Positions 28,650-35,850 are shown, numbered from the stretch's first letter. The stretch is 64,000 bases of DNA from Dactylosporangium aurantiacum (GCF_000716715.1 NZ_JNYJ01000001.1:248001-312000); one strand, 5' to 3'. Notes: generated by a model not told the origin, from the sequence alone. Numbers and translations are program-made.

Positions 28650-28680
28650 GTGACGTTTGTGCACTCTACCCGATCCACCC

Positions 28681-28712
28681 CGCTCCCCGCACCTCGGGGG
28701 GTGCGGGGAGCG
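28681..28712. terminator. Perfect 13-bp stem-loop after the DUF6158 gene
   Basis: CGCTCCCCGCACC (28681-28693), loop TCGGGG, GGTGCGGGGAGCG (28700-28712). It lies 14 bases downstream of the stop of the small minus-strand gene and upstream of tRNA-Val, so it insulates the two. Confidence 0.75.
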
Positions 28713-28726
28713 AGGTGGACGTGCGG

Positions 28727-28951
28727 TCAGCGGACCCGGGCCGGGTCGACCTCGCGGTCGGGGAAGCGGCGCAGGTACTCGCGTTCCAGCTCGTCGGTGC
28801 GCCTGGAGTGGTTCGTCAGGGCGTCCTCGGAGCCGTGGCGGAACGTGTCGTGGCGGGTGCCGTGCAGGCTGGACAGCTCGCGCAGCAGTTCCTCGTCGGT
28901 GAGGGAGGCCGGCGGGATACCCAGGACCGGTGATGTCTCGTCGGTGCGCAT
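28727..28951 (-). CDS. Small DUF6158-like protein
   Basis: 74 residues, soluble, charged and helical. The pattern LTDEELLRELSSLHGTRHDT, then HGSEDALTNHSRRTDELE, then EYLRRFPDREVDP matches a small protein family conserved across actinomycetes (annotated DUF6158 as I recall). Function unknown. ATG 28951 was chosen; an upstream in-frame start at 28984 would add residues not typical of the family. Monocistronic, with a strong terminator. Confidence 0.75.
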   Translation of the reverse strand: MRTDETSPVLGIPPASLTDEELLRELSSLHGTRHDTFRHGSEDALTNHSRRTDELEREYLRRFPDREVDPARVR

Positions 28952-28996
28952 ACCGGAGCTGTTACCCCGCCGGGCGGCGGCCACACAAAAGCCGGG

Positions 28997-29300
28997 TCAC
29001 ACGAGGGTGAAGGTGAAGTCGTCGGCGTAGTAGGAGGGCTGGCCGTACCAGCCGTGGACGCAGACCGTCACGGAGGTGGTGGCGGCGCCCGTGGTGAAGG
29101 TGACGGTGAGCGGGGCGTACGCGTTGCCGGTGCCGGGCGTCCAGGGGCTGGCGTCGACGCCGGTACCGGTGGCGCCGATGGAGACGTGGCTGCCCGGGAC
29201 GTACCCGGTGAGCCGGTACCGACCGGCGAGGACACCACCGAGCAGCGGCTGCCGGTCCACGGCGCGAGCGACCCGGTCTCGAACCCGCCGTTGACCAGCG
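28997..29300 (-). pseudogene. Frame-broken carbohydrate-binding module, tail of the GH20 gene
   Basis: Directly after the GH20 stop, a shifted frame reads EALVNGGFETGSLAPWTGS, the start of a typical secreted-enzyme CBM. A second shift then gives LAGRYRLTGYVPGSHVSIG through WYGQPSYYADDFTFTLV and a stop at 28997. The CBM is also shorter than usual between the two parts. Two frame changes are therefore needed to restore a continuous GH20-CBM protein. Either the tail has decayed or the assembly has errors here. Confidence 0.65.
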
Positions 29301-29302
29301 CC

Positions 29303-30910
29303 TCAGCCGGTGGGATGGAGGACGACGGAAGCCGACGGCGGCGTCCCCCACGGCACCTGCGGCGACCGGTAGAAGTTGATCCCCTGCACCGTCCACCGCG
29401 GCCCCTGCGCCCCCAGCCGCACCTTGAACGTGTCCCAGTCGCGCGCGGACTGCGGCGACCACGCCAGCTCCGCCAGGGCGGGCATCCGCGGGAACGCCAT
29501 GAACTCGATGTCGGCGAGGGTGCGCAGGGTCTCGCTCCACAGTGGAGCCTCGACGCCGAGGATCGCGGCGGCCGGTACGCCCGGCAGGTAGCTGCCCGGG
29601 TCCCAGCCGTACGCGGTCTCCACCTCGATCAGGCCGGCCCAAGTGAGCCCGAGCGGGGTGGCGTCGGTGTACTTCATGTCGAGGTACGTCTTGTTCGCCG
29701 GGGAGAGCAGGATCTTGTCGCCCTTGGCGACGGCGGCGCCGAGGTCGGCGTCGGAGGTGCCGGTGCCCCAGAACTGGGCGACGCGGCCGGCGGTGTGGTC
29801 GGCCTGGCCGATCTGGTGCCAGCCCATGACGGTCTTGCCGGCGGCACCGACGTACGGCTGGACACGGTTCATGAAGGTGCGGTAGTCCGTGTCGCTGGTC
29901 GAGTGCGCCTCGTCGCCGCCGACGTGCAGGTAGGCGCCGGGGGTCAGCGCGGCGAGCTCGTCGAGGACCTGCTGCACGAAGGTGTACGTGACCTCCTTGT
30001 GCACGCACAGCGAGCTGAAGCCGACCTCGGTGCCGGTGTACGGCGCGGGCGCGACCCCGTCGCAGTTGAGCTCGGCGTAGGAGGTGAGCGCAGCGTTCGT
30101 GTGACCCGGCATGTCGATCTCGGGGACGATCGTGATGTGGCGGGCGGCGGCGTACGCGACGAGGTCGGTGTACTGGGCCTTGGTGTAGTACCCGCCGGCG
30201 CCGTCGCCGACCTGGGTGCTGCCGCCGACGGTGGCCAGGCGGGGCCACGCGTCGACCGCGATGCGCCAGCCCTGGTCGTCGCTGAGGTGCAGGTGCAGGA
30301 CGTTGAGCTTGTACTGGGCGATCTCGTCGATGTACCGCTTGACGGTGTCCACGCCGAAGAAGTGGCGGGACACGTCGAGCATGGCGCCGCGGTACGCGTA
30401 CCGCGGCCGGTCGATGATCCGCCCGCCGGCGACGGTCCAGGGGCCGCGCTGCACGGTCCGTGCCTCGATCGTCGGGGGCAGCAGCTGCCGGAGGGTCTGC
30501 ACGCCGTGGTAGAGCCCGGCCGGGGTCTGCGCGCGGATGGTGAGCAGCGACGCGGTGACGTCGAGCTGGTAGCCCTCGGTCCCGACGCTGTCGTCGGCGC
30601 CGGACAGCAGCAGCGCGATGCCGCTCGACGGGGTGCCGCCGCCGGTGGTCACCGGCAGCGGGTAGCCGGTCGCGGGGCGCAGCAGGGCGGCGAGGGCGTC
30701 GCCGACGTCGGTCGACTCGCTCTGGATGCCGGTGCCCGCGGTCAGGGTGAACGTGACGCCGCTGGCGGGCTGGACGGACGCGGGCGCGGGCACCACGTCC
30801 TGCAGGTTCACCACGGCCGCGACGGCCGGCGCGGCCGCGACGGTCCAGGCGACCCCGACGCCGGCGGCGCCCAGGGCGAGCGCGGCGGCGAGCAGAGCGG
30901 GACGGTGCAC
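29303..30910 (-). CDS. Secreted GH20 beta-N-acetylhexosaminidase
   Basis: 535 residues. Signal peptide (MHRPALLAAALALGAAGVGVAWTVAAAPAVAA), then the GH20 N-terminal domain (to about 165) and the (beta/alpha)8 catalytic domain beginning RPRYAYRGAMLDVSRHFF. The catalytic pair D333-E334 is in YLHVGGDEAHST; other landmarks are HLSDDQGWRI, EIDMPGHTNA and PLWSETL. It releases terminal GlcNAc from chitin oligomers or glycans outside the cell. GTG 30910 has GGAGG upstream. The protein stops at HPTG just before a carbohydrate-binding module left out of frame. A candidate operator at 30931-30950 overlaps the promoter. Confidence 0.92.
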   Translation of the reverse strand: MHRPALLAAALALGAAGVGVAWTVAAAPAVAAVVNLQDVVPAPASVQPASGVTFTLTAGTGIQSESTDVGDALAALLRPATGYPLPVTTGGGTPSSGIALLLSGADDSVGTEGYQLDVTASLLTIRAQTPAGLYHGVQTLRQLLPPTIEARTVQRGPWTVAGGRIIDRPRYAYRGAMLDVSRHFFGVDTVKRYIDEIAQYKLNVLHLHLSDDQGWRIAVDAWPRLATVGGSTQVGDGAGGYYTKAQYTDLVAYAAARHITIVPEIDMPGHTNAALTSYAELNCDGVAPAPYTGTEVGFSSLCVHKEVTYTFVQQVLDELAALTPGAYLHVGGDEAHSTSDTDYRTFMNRVQPYVGAAGKTVMGWHQIGQADHTAGRVAQFWGTGTSDADLGAAVAKGDKILLSPANKTYLDMKYTDATPLGLTWAGLIEVETAYGWDPGSYLPGVPAAAILGVEAPLWSETLRTLADIEFMAFPRMPALAELAWSPQSARDWDTFKVRLGAQGPRWTVQGINFYRSPQVPWGTPPSASVVLHPTG

Positions 30911-30930
30911 GGCGTCCTCCAGCGAAACCC

Positions 30931-30950
30931 ATTGTAAAGTTTCCTGTTAA
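30931..30950 (-). promoter_or_regulatory. GH20 promoter with AGGAAACTTT dyad
   Basis: On the minus strand the sequence TTAACAGGAAACTTTACAA contains a half-symmetric AGGAAA...TTTAC element and ends in TACAAT, usable as a -10 box (complement of 30931-30936), about 20 bases before the start codon. A similar GGAAAnTTTCC dyad is, in my recollection, common upstream of secreted carbohydrate-active enzyme genes in this group; that link is not verified. Confidence 0.4.
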
Positions 30951-31237
30951 TTGATGACCCCCACTGCCTCGACGTCAAGGATGTCACCGCGGCAACGCCG
31001 CGAGCAGGCCGGCGCGCGCGAGGACCGCCCCAGGAACTCGGCCTCCAGCAGCCGGTCGGCGAGCGCCGGCTGCAGCCCGGCGAGGGTCGCGGCCGCCCAC
31101 GCCTGCGCCGCCGGGTGGTGCGCCGGCTCGGCCAGGACGTGCAGCATCGACGTGAGCTCGGCGTGCGGTGACGGGGCGAACACGCACCGCTCCGCAGGCA
31201 TGCCCGTGATGTCGATCGTCAGCGTCACGCCCCTCAT
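30947..31237 (-). pseudogene. Truncated DUF5937-type ArsR-like regulator remnant
   Basis: The first ~75 residues (MRGVTLTIDITGMPAERCVFA, HAELTSMLHVLAEPAHHPAA, LADRLLEAEFLGRSSRA) match the N-terminus of the DUF5937/ArsR-like regulator family. The sequence then runs into an unrelated tail and stops at 96 residues, whereas intact members are over 300. It is probably a 5' remnant; the downstream end abuts the GH20 promoter. Confidence 0.6.
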
Positions 31238-31672
31238 CGTGCCAGCGCCCGGCCACGACGCGGCGCCGGTTGGCGGGTCCCGTCAATCCGCGCGCCGCCG
31301 CGTCGCTGCTGCTCGGCGTCGGCAACCAGGTGTGGCCCCGGCGCACGCCGCGCTCGTGGCCGCCCTCGCCGCCCCGTCGCCGCCCGCCGCCCCGCTCGCC
31401 GCGGCCCGTTCCCTGCGCAACGCCGGCCCCGGCGTGGGTGCCCTGACCCCCGCGCTCGCCGTCACCGCCGCCCGACGCGCTGCGCCTGCTCGCCGCGGGT
31501 AGGGCCCTGGGGTACGCGCTCGGACCCGCCGCCGCACCGCAGGCGCCCAGGGCTGCGGAGCCCTCGTTTCCGGGCACGGCGAACCATCAACGTGCCGGGT
31601 GCGGGTCCTGCGGTCGCCGGGCCGGCCGCCCTCGACGTCCATCGGTCGACGGCGGCCGGCAGCGGATCCGGG
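31238..31672. other. 435-base degenerate region
   Basis: Fragments such as HAALVAALAAPSPPAAPLAAARSLRNAGPG on the plus strand (31331-31430) look like a helix-turn-helix region with frame damage, but no intact gene or start/stop pair with normal codon use exists. It may be decayed regulator sequence related to the remnant next to it. Confidence 0.45.
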
Positions 31673-32827
31673 TCAGGTGGTGGTGAGCACCTCCTCGACC
31701 AGGTCGCGCGGGATGCCGTGGGTGTCGTGCAGGTAGCAGTAGTCGTCCTCGGTCAGCGGGCCGCGCAGCAGCAGCCGCTCGATCAGTGGCCGGCCGCGGC
31801 GCAGCAGGGACGCGAAGCGGCGCTCCTCGTACACGAGGACGTCGTGGACGTACAGGGGGTCGATGCGCAGGCCGTGATGCTCCACAGTGGACGCGATCGG
31901 CTCCGGGGGCAGGTCGAGCAGGGTGCGGGACGGGTCGTCGCGCCAGAGGGTGGTCAGGGTGCGGCGGATGAGGCGGCGCAGGACGTAGCCGCGGCCGGTG
32001 TTCGACGGGTGGACGCCGTCGCCGATGACGACGACGGACGCGCGGAGATGGTCGTACACCAGCTTCGACGGTGACCACAGCGACGACACGGTGCGCGTCC
32101 ACGGCTCGAACAGGTCGATGTCGAACACGCTGGAGCGGCCCTGCAGGACCATCGCCATGCGCTCCAGGCCCATGCCGGTGTCGACGCCCGGGCGGTCGAG
32201 GTCGGTGAGGGAGCCGTCGTCGTGGCGCCGGTGGCGCATCATGACGTGGTTCCAGACCTCGACCCAGCGGTCGTCGGTGGACGGTGTACCGGTGGGAGGG
32301 CCGTCGCCGGTCCAGATGAAGATCTCCGAGTCGGGGCCGCACGGGCCGGTCGGGCCGTTGGACCACCAGTTGTCCTCGCCGAGGGTCTCGACGGGCACGC
32401 CGAGGCGCTGCCAGGTCTCCAGGGAGCCGGGGTCGCCGTGGTGCACGGTGACGTGCAGCGACCCGGGGTCGACGCCGAAGCCGTCGCGCAGCAGCTCGTA
32501 GCCCCAGCGCAGGCTCTGCTCGCCGGGATAGTCGCCGAGGGACCAGGAGCCGAGCATCTGGAACAGGGTCAGGTGCGTGTCGTCGCCGACCTCGTCGAGG
32601 TCGGTGGTGCGCAGGCAGCGCTGCACGCCGGTGAGGCGGCGGCCGAGCGGGTGCGGCCGGCCCTCCAGGTACGGCGTGAGCGGGTGCATGCCCGCGCTGG
32701 TGAACAGCACCGGGTCGCCCGGCGGCGGGACGAGGGTCGCGTCGCCGACGAGCTGGTGGCCGCGCTCGCGGTAGAAGTCGAGGAACGTGCCGACGATCTG
32801 CCGGGTGGTGAGGGTGGTGGTCTCCAT
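31673..32827 (-). CDS. Truncated alanyl-tRNA synthetase paralogue (catalytic core only)
   Basis: 384 residues, against about 880 for AlaRS. It keeps the class II catalytic domain (IVGTFLDFYRERGHQLV; motif 2-like TGVQRCLRTTDLDEVG; HLTLFQMLGSWSLGDY; NWWSNGPTGPCGPDSEIF; motif 3 GVDTGMGLERMAMVLQG) and the start of the tRNA-recognition helices, ending at YLHDTHGIPRDLVEEVLTTT. It lacks the editing (HxxxH) and C-Ala domains. It could be a second, inhibitor-resistant activator, or supply alanyl-AMP/alanyl-tRNA to a pathway. SD AAAGGA lies 7 bases before ATG 32827 but is part of a 9-bp inverted repeat. The Ala-rich leader peptide upstream suggests control by Ala-tRNA supply. Confidence 0.85.
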   Translation of the reverse strand: METTTLTTRQIVGTFLDFYRERGHQLVGDATLVPPPGDPVLFTSAGMHPLTPYLEGRPHPLGRRLTGVQRCLRTTDLDEVGDDTHLTLFQMLGSWSLGDYPGEQSLRWGYELLRDGFGVDPGSLHVTVHHGDPGSLETWQRLGVPVETLGEDNWWSNGPTGPCGPDSEIFIWTGDGPPTGTPSTDDRWVEVWNHVMMRHRRHDDGSLTDLDRPGVDTGMGLERMAMVLQGRSSVFDIDLFEPWTRTVSSLWSPSKLVYDHLRASVVVIGDGVHPSNTGRGYVLRRLIRRTLTTLWRDDPSRTLLDLPPEPIASTVEHHGLRIDPLYVHDVLVYEERRFASLLRRGRPLIERLLLRGPLTEDDYCYLHDTHGIPRDLVEEVLTTT

Positions 32828-32828
32828 C

Positions 32829-32917
32829 GTGGGGTCCTTTCAGAACTGACCGGGGCGCTGACCGGCGAAAACTGACCGGAGAGCTGGCCGGCGCGCTGAC
32901 CGGAGGACGGACCCCAC
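32829..32917 (-). promoter_or_regulatory. RBS-masking inverted repeat in the AlaRS-like leader
   Basis: On the transcript GUGGGGUCC (complement of 32909-32917) is perfectly complementary to GGACCCCAC (complement of 32829-32837). The latter begins with the GGA of the AAAGGA Shine-Dalgarno and ends one base before the start codon. Pairing over the 71-base intervening sequence would block initiation. Confidence 0.65.
32846..32903 (-). repeat. Five tandem 12-14 base repeats in the AlaRS-like 5' UTR
   Basis: On the plus strand CTGACCGG occurs at 32846, 32858, 32872 and 32896, with the variant CTGGCCGG at 32884 (spacings 12, 14, 12 and 12). The block sits inside the loop of the RBS-masking inverted repeat, so on RNA it is an array of CCGGUCAG motifs. 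It could bind a protein or set the loop geometry. Confidence 0.8.
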
Positions 32918-32930
32918 CGCGCACACAGCA

Positions 32931-32961
32931 CAGCCGGCGGACCGTTTCCGGTCGCCGGCTG
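32931..32961 (-). promoter_or_regulatory. Stable hairpin following the Ala leader peptide
   Basis: CAGCCGGCG (32931-32939) and CGCCGGCTG (32953-32961) form a 9-bp stem extended by ACC/GGT. It starts 14 bases after the leader-peptide stop, where a ribosome stalled on or released from the Ala codons would affect its folding. No U tract follows, so it is more likely an anti-sequestor or pause hairpin than a terminator. Confidence 0.5.
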
Positions 32962-32975
32962 AACTGGGAAGAAGA

Positions 32976-33041
32976 TCAGGCAGCAGCGTCCGGCGAGCGG
33001 TGAGCTCGCGCGGCCGCGGCGAAGTCGTGCCTGATACGCAT
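32976..33041 (-). CDS. Ala-rich leader peptide of the AlaRS-like gene
   Basis: 21 codons on the minus strand starting MRIRHDF. Eight residues are Ala: four in a row at positions 8-11, one at 13 and the last three (19-21) before TGA. ATG 33041 is 6 bases after TACACT (complement of 33048-33053), so the transcript would begin at the leader start codon. Position, length and Ala runs match amino-acid attenuator peptides such as TrpL or IlvL, here for alanine. Downstream lie a hairpin and an RBS-masking inverted repeat before the AlaRS-like gene. Function inferred. Confidence 0.6.
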   Translation of the reverse strand: MRIRHDFAAAARAHRSPDAAA

Positions 33042-33047
33042 ACGGCG

Positions 33048-33053
33048 AGTGTA
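33048..33053 (-). promoter_or_regulatory. Leaderless -10 box of the Ala leader transcript
   Basis: TACACT on the minus strand, 6 bases before ATG 33041. It lies in the 17-base gap after the secreted-protein stop (33059), so any -35 contacts are inside that gene; no clear TTGACA was found. Confidence 0.5.
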
Positions 33054-33058
33054 GCGGC

Positions 33059-34114
33059 TCAGAACCGCGACGAGTACTCCACGGTGAAACCGCTGTTGAC
33101 GGGGGTGCCCGCGTTGGTGAAGCAGTTGATCCGGGCGCCGAGCGCGCCGGCGCCCGGGGTCCACGGCTGGTGCAGGCCGCAGAAGTCCGGCGTGGTGCCG
33201 AACGCGGTGACCTGGACGTTGCCGGGCGGGGAGCCGATCGCGGCGAACGACACCGTCCATACGGGCGGCCCGCCGGCGAGGACCCCGGCGGGGCCGCCGG
33301 AGTTGAAGTTCGTCAGCGCCGGGCCGAGCGGCGGGGTGTTCCACAGGTAGCCGAACTTGTACGGCGGGGCGGCACCGCCGTACAGGGCACGCTGGTACTG
33401 CCAGGTGAGCGAGAACCTGGTGTTGGCCAGGGCGCCGGCGGGGTTGAAGCAGAAGACCCGGAAGAACTGGCCGTTGGCGGAGGACTGCCAGCTGGCGACC
33501 TTGCACCTGGCGCCGGCGGCGGGGTTGGCGGCGGTGACCTGCACGCCACCGGCCTGCGGGCCGGCGGTGCCGAGGCCGGGCAGCGCGACGGAGTACAGGC
33601 CCGCGCCGACGTTGGTGACGGTGTTGGCGGCACCGGTCGTGTTGTACTGGGTGATCGTGCCGCCGGCGGGGGCGGCGTCGACGTACCCGAAGCGCTGCCC
33701 GGCGAACACGCCCGAGCTGCGGGCGAACTGCACGGAGAAGCCGGGCTGCGGGTCGAGGATGCCGCCGGGGCGGTAGCAGCTGACCCTGACGATCTCGTCG
33801 GGACCGACGACACCCCACGAGTCGGCCTGGCACCAGCGGCCGGGCGGGTTGGCGAGGGCGTCGTGGACGGCGGTCACGTGCACGACGCCGCCGGGGACGC
33901 CGATGCCCGGGAACCTGACCACCCACCGGCCGGGGACGCCGGGGCTGACGGTGGTCGCCGCGGGCCACTGCTGCGACACCACCCCGCCGGACCACAGCGC
34001 GAAGCCGAACGTGTCGGGCAGCAGCGCGGCGGCCGGGCGGGCGGCGGCGAGGGCGCCGGTGAGCACCGTGGCGAGCGCGACGGCGACGAGCCCCGCCAGT
34101 CGTCTGAGCCTCAT
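33059..34114 (-). CDS. Secreted protein with three internal repeats
   Basis: 351 residues. Signal peptide MRLRRLAGLVAVALATVLTGALAAARPAAA, then three ~100-residue repeats each opening with FGF/FGY (FGFALWSGG, FGYVDAAPAGG, FGYLWNTPP), containing G-VQVTA or VHVTA and two Cys per repeat (for example WCQAD...VSCYRPGG, RCKVASW...FCFNPAG, DFCGLH...INCFTNAG), and ending in a beta strand (FSVQF, FSLTW, FTVEY). This suggests three beta-sandwich units, each with one disulfide. Family not recognised; it could be an adhesin or binding protein. RBS GGAGG lies about 7 bases before ATG 34114. Confidence 0.75.
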   Translation of the reverse strand: MRLRRLAGLVAVALATVLTGALAAARPAAALLPDTFGFALWSGGVVSQQWPAATTVSPGVPGRWVVRFPGIGVPGGVVHVTAVHDALANPPGRWCQADSWGVVGPDEIVRVSCYRPGGILDPQPGFSVQFARSSGVFAGQRFGYVDAAPAGGTITQYNTTGAANTVTNVGAGLYSVALPGLGTAGPQAGGVQVTAANPAAGARCKVASWQSSANGQFFRVFCFNPAGALANTRFSLTWQYQRALYGGAAPPYKFGYLWNTPPLGPALTNFNSGGPAGVLAGGPPVWTVSFAAIGSPPGNVQVTAFGTTPDFCGLHQPWTPGAGALGARINCFTNAGTPVNSGFTVEYSSRF

Positions 34115-34233
34115 ACGGTTGCCTCCATCCTTGGAAGGGGGAGGCAGCGTATCGACCGATATGGATGCTCAGGGGTCGGATCAAGGACTCGCGGCCGGGG
34201 CGCCGCACAAAGCGTCGTTTGGGGCGAAACCGC

Positions 34234-34575
34234 TCAGCGGGCGCGCTGCTGCGGGCGGCGCTGCAGCTGCGGCGGCAGCAGCGACCCGCCCTGCTGCTGG
34301 CGCTCGCGGGCCTTCGTGGCCAACCGGGTCAGGTAGATCAGGGCCGCGCCGAGGACGCCGACGTCGTCGAGGTAGATCGGGTCGGGCAGCAGGTCGACGG
34401 GGGAGATGGTGTAGATGAGTGCGCCCCAGAACGCGAACTTGCCGCCGGCGCCCATCGCCTGCAGGTACTTGCCGGTCTTCCACACCCGGGTGGCCAGGAC
34501 GATCGCGGCGATCAGCACCCCGATCAGCAGCAGGCCGCCGATCACGATGAGCGCGTAGAACACGGTGTCGTCCAT
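34234..34575 (-). CDS. YkvA family (DUF1232) membrane protein
   Basis: 113 residues. An N-terminal membrane helix (VFYALIVIGGLLLIGVLIAAIVL) precedes the DUF1232 core with SPVDLLPDPIYLDDVGVLG, the family signature (SPxDLxPD...DD). Function unknown. The ATG at 34575 is 7 bases after TAGACT (complement of 34583-34588), so leaderless. It is divergent from the ARMT1-like gene with only 30 bases between starts. Confidence 0.88.
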   Translation of the reverse strand: MDDTVFYALIVIGGLLLIGVLIAAIVLATRVWKTGKYLQAMGAGGKFAFWGALIYTISPVDLLPDPIYLDDVGVLGAALIYLTRLATKARERQQQGGSLLPPQLQRRPQQRAR

Positions 34576-34582
34576 GGCGCCG

Positions 34583-34599
34583 AGTCTACGGGCGATACT
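34583..34599. promoter_or_regulatory. Back-to-back leaderless promoters
   Basis: AGTCTA (34583-34588, TAGACT on the minus strand) serves the YkvA gene and GATACT (34594-34599) serves the ARMT1-like gene at 34606. The two -10 boxes are 5 bases apart, so polymerases would compete for the same stretch. Confidence 0.5.
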
Positions 34600-34605
34600 G
34601 CCACC

Positions 34606-35760
34606 ATGCCCGCTGAGTCACCCGTGCCCGTCCTGCCGCCGCCGATCCGCAGCGACGACCCGGCGTCGTTCCCCGCATCCGTGCTGCGGGACCGTCACCC
34701 GGCCATCGTCGCCCGCGTGCTCGCCGATGTGCCGTTCGCGGCGCCGGTACGCCGGAGCCTTGCAACCCTCTTGCAGGACCCGACGGTCACCCCGCTGCCG
34801 CGCGACGCGCACGACTGCGAGGACTGGGACCGGTGGGGCGAGCCGTACTTCGGCCGGTCGATGTTCGAGGTGCCGTTCCTGTGGGCGGAGAACTACTTCT
34901 ACCGGCGGCTGCTGTACGCGACCGGCTACCACGAGCCGGGGCCGTGGCGGGGGATCGACCCGTTCGGCCCGCAGAAGGCCGCCGACGTGCCGGGGGAGGA
35001 GGAGCTGCGCGCGCTCGACGCGCTGCAGGTCCTCCCCGAGGAGGAGCAGGCCTCGGCGCTGGTCGCCGCGTCGCTGTGGGGCAACCGCGCCGACCTCGGC
35101 TTCCAGCTGGCGCAGCGGGAGGCCGGCGAGGTCCACGAGCGGGTGGACGACCTGGTCGTCGACGACACCGACCTGCTGTGGAAGCACCTGGACAGGCGCG
35201 GCGCCGGGAACGGCACGGTGTGCGTGGTGGCGGACAACGCCGGGCGGGAGCTGCTGCCCGACCTGGTGCTCATCGACTTCCTGCTGCGGACCGGCCGGGC
35301 CGCGCGGGTCGAGCTGCACGTCAAGCCGGCGCCGTACTTCGTCTCCGACGCCCTGACCGCCGACGTGCTCGACGAGCTGCGGCGCTTCCCCGCCGACAGC
35401 GCCATCGGGCGGCGGCTGTCGGCGGCGCTGCGGGACGGGACCCTGGAGCTGGTCACCGACGCGTTCTACTGCGCGCCGCTGGAGTTCCCGCAGATGCCGG
35501 AGAGCCTCGCCGCCCGGTTCGGCGCGGCGAGGCTCACCATCCTCAAGGGGGACCTCAACTACCGGCGGCTGGTCGGGGACCGCAGCTGGCCGGCGGAGAC
35601 GTCGTTTCTCAGCACTACCGGATACTTTCCCGGGCCGGTCGCGGCCCTGCGGACGGTGAAGTCGGACGTGGTCGTCGGGTTGGCCGCGGGCGCCGCGGCG
35701 AAGCTGCCCGCGTCATGGCGCACCAGCGGCGCTTTTGCCATGGTCCAAGTGCGAGCCTGA
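34606..35760 (+). CDS. ARMT1/DUF89 damage-control phosphatase-like protein
   Basis: 384 residues. DUF89-fold landmarks: WDRWGEPYFGRSMFEVPFLWAENYFYRRLL in the helical N-terminal part, VCVVADNAGRELLPDLVLIDFLL (the DN-G-E metal site), LHVKPAPYFVSDA and LTILKGDLNYRRLVGD (KGxxNYRxL). Members are metal-dependent phosphatases removing damaged phosphometabolites; ARMT1 was also described as a carboxyl methyltransferase. ATG 34606 is 6 bases after GATACT, leaderless. The 3' end overlaps a small Thr-rich frame on the other strand. Confidence 0.85.
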   Translation: MPAESPVPVLPPPIRSDDPASFPASVLRDRHPAIVARVLADVPFAAPVRRSLATLLQDPTVTPLPRDAHDCEDWDRWGEPYFGRSMFEVPFLWAENYFYRRLLYATGYHEPGPWRGIDPFGPQKAADVPGEEELRALDALQVLPEEEQASALVAASLWGNRADLGFQLAQREAGEVHERVDDLVVDDTDLLWKHLDRRGAGNGTVCVVADNAGRELLPDLVLIDFLLRTGRAARVELHVKPAPYFVSDALTADVLDELRRFPADSAIGRRLSAALRDGTLELVTDAFYCAPLEFPQMPESLAARFGAARLTILKGDLNYRRLVGDRSWPAETSFLSTTGYFPGPVAALRTVKSDVVVGLAAGAAAKLPASWRTSGAFAMVQVRA

Positions 35761-35850
35761 GACGGCGGCGGTGCCGCCGGCGGTGACCGTGGTCGTCGCC
35801 GTGGTGGTCGTCGTGGTGAAGGTCGGTCCGGCCCAGATGCGCTTCGTCAT
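35713..35850 (-). CDS. Possible 45-residue Thr-rich peptide
   Basis: Reads MTKRIWAGPTFTTTTTTATT, then a Val/Ala/Gly-rich stretch and a polar C-terminus with HLDHGKSAAG. It overlaps the end of the ARMT1-like gene by 48 bases on the opposite strand. No convincing RBS or -10 box precedes ATG 35850. It could be a small structural or precursor peptide, or a chance frame; the Thr run uses ACC/ACG codons as expected for coding sequence. Confidence 0.25.
   Translation of the reverse strand: MTKRIWAGPTFTTTTTTATTTVTAGGTAAVSGSHLDHGKSAAGAP

Noticed and set aside
32846..32903. CRISPR-like or iteron array before the AlaRS-like gene
   Set aside because: Units are 12-14 bases with no spacers and lie in a 5' UTR; no rep gene or other origin feature is nearby.
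32900..32930. T-box-like string near the AlaRS-like gene
   Set aside because: CACCGCG at about 32914-32920 recalls the ACCGCG part of a T-box, but it is on the plus strand while the gene and leader are on the minus strand, and no specifier stem was found.
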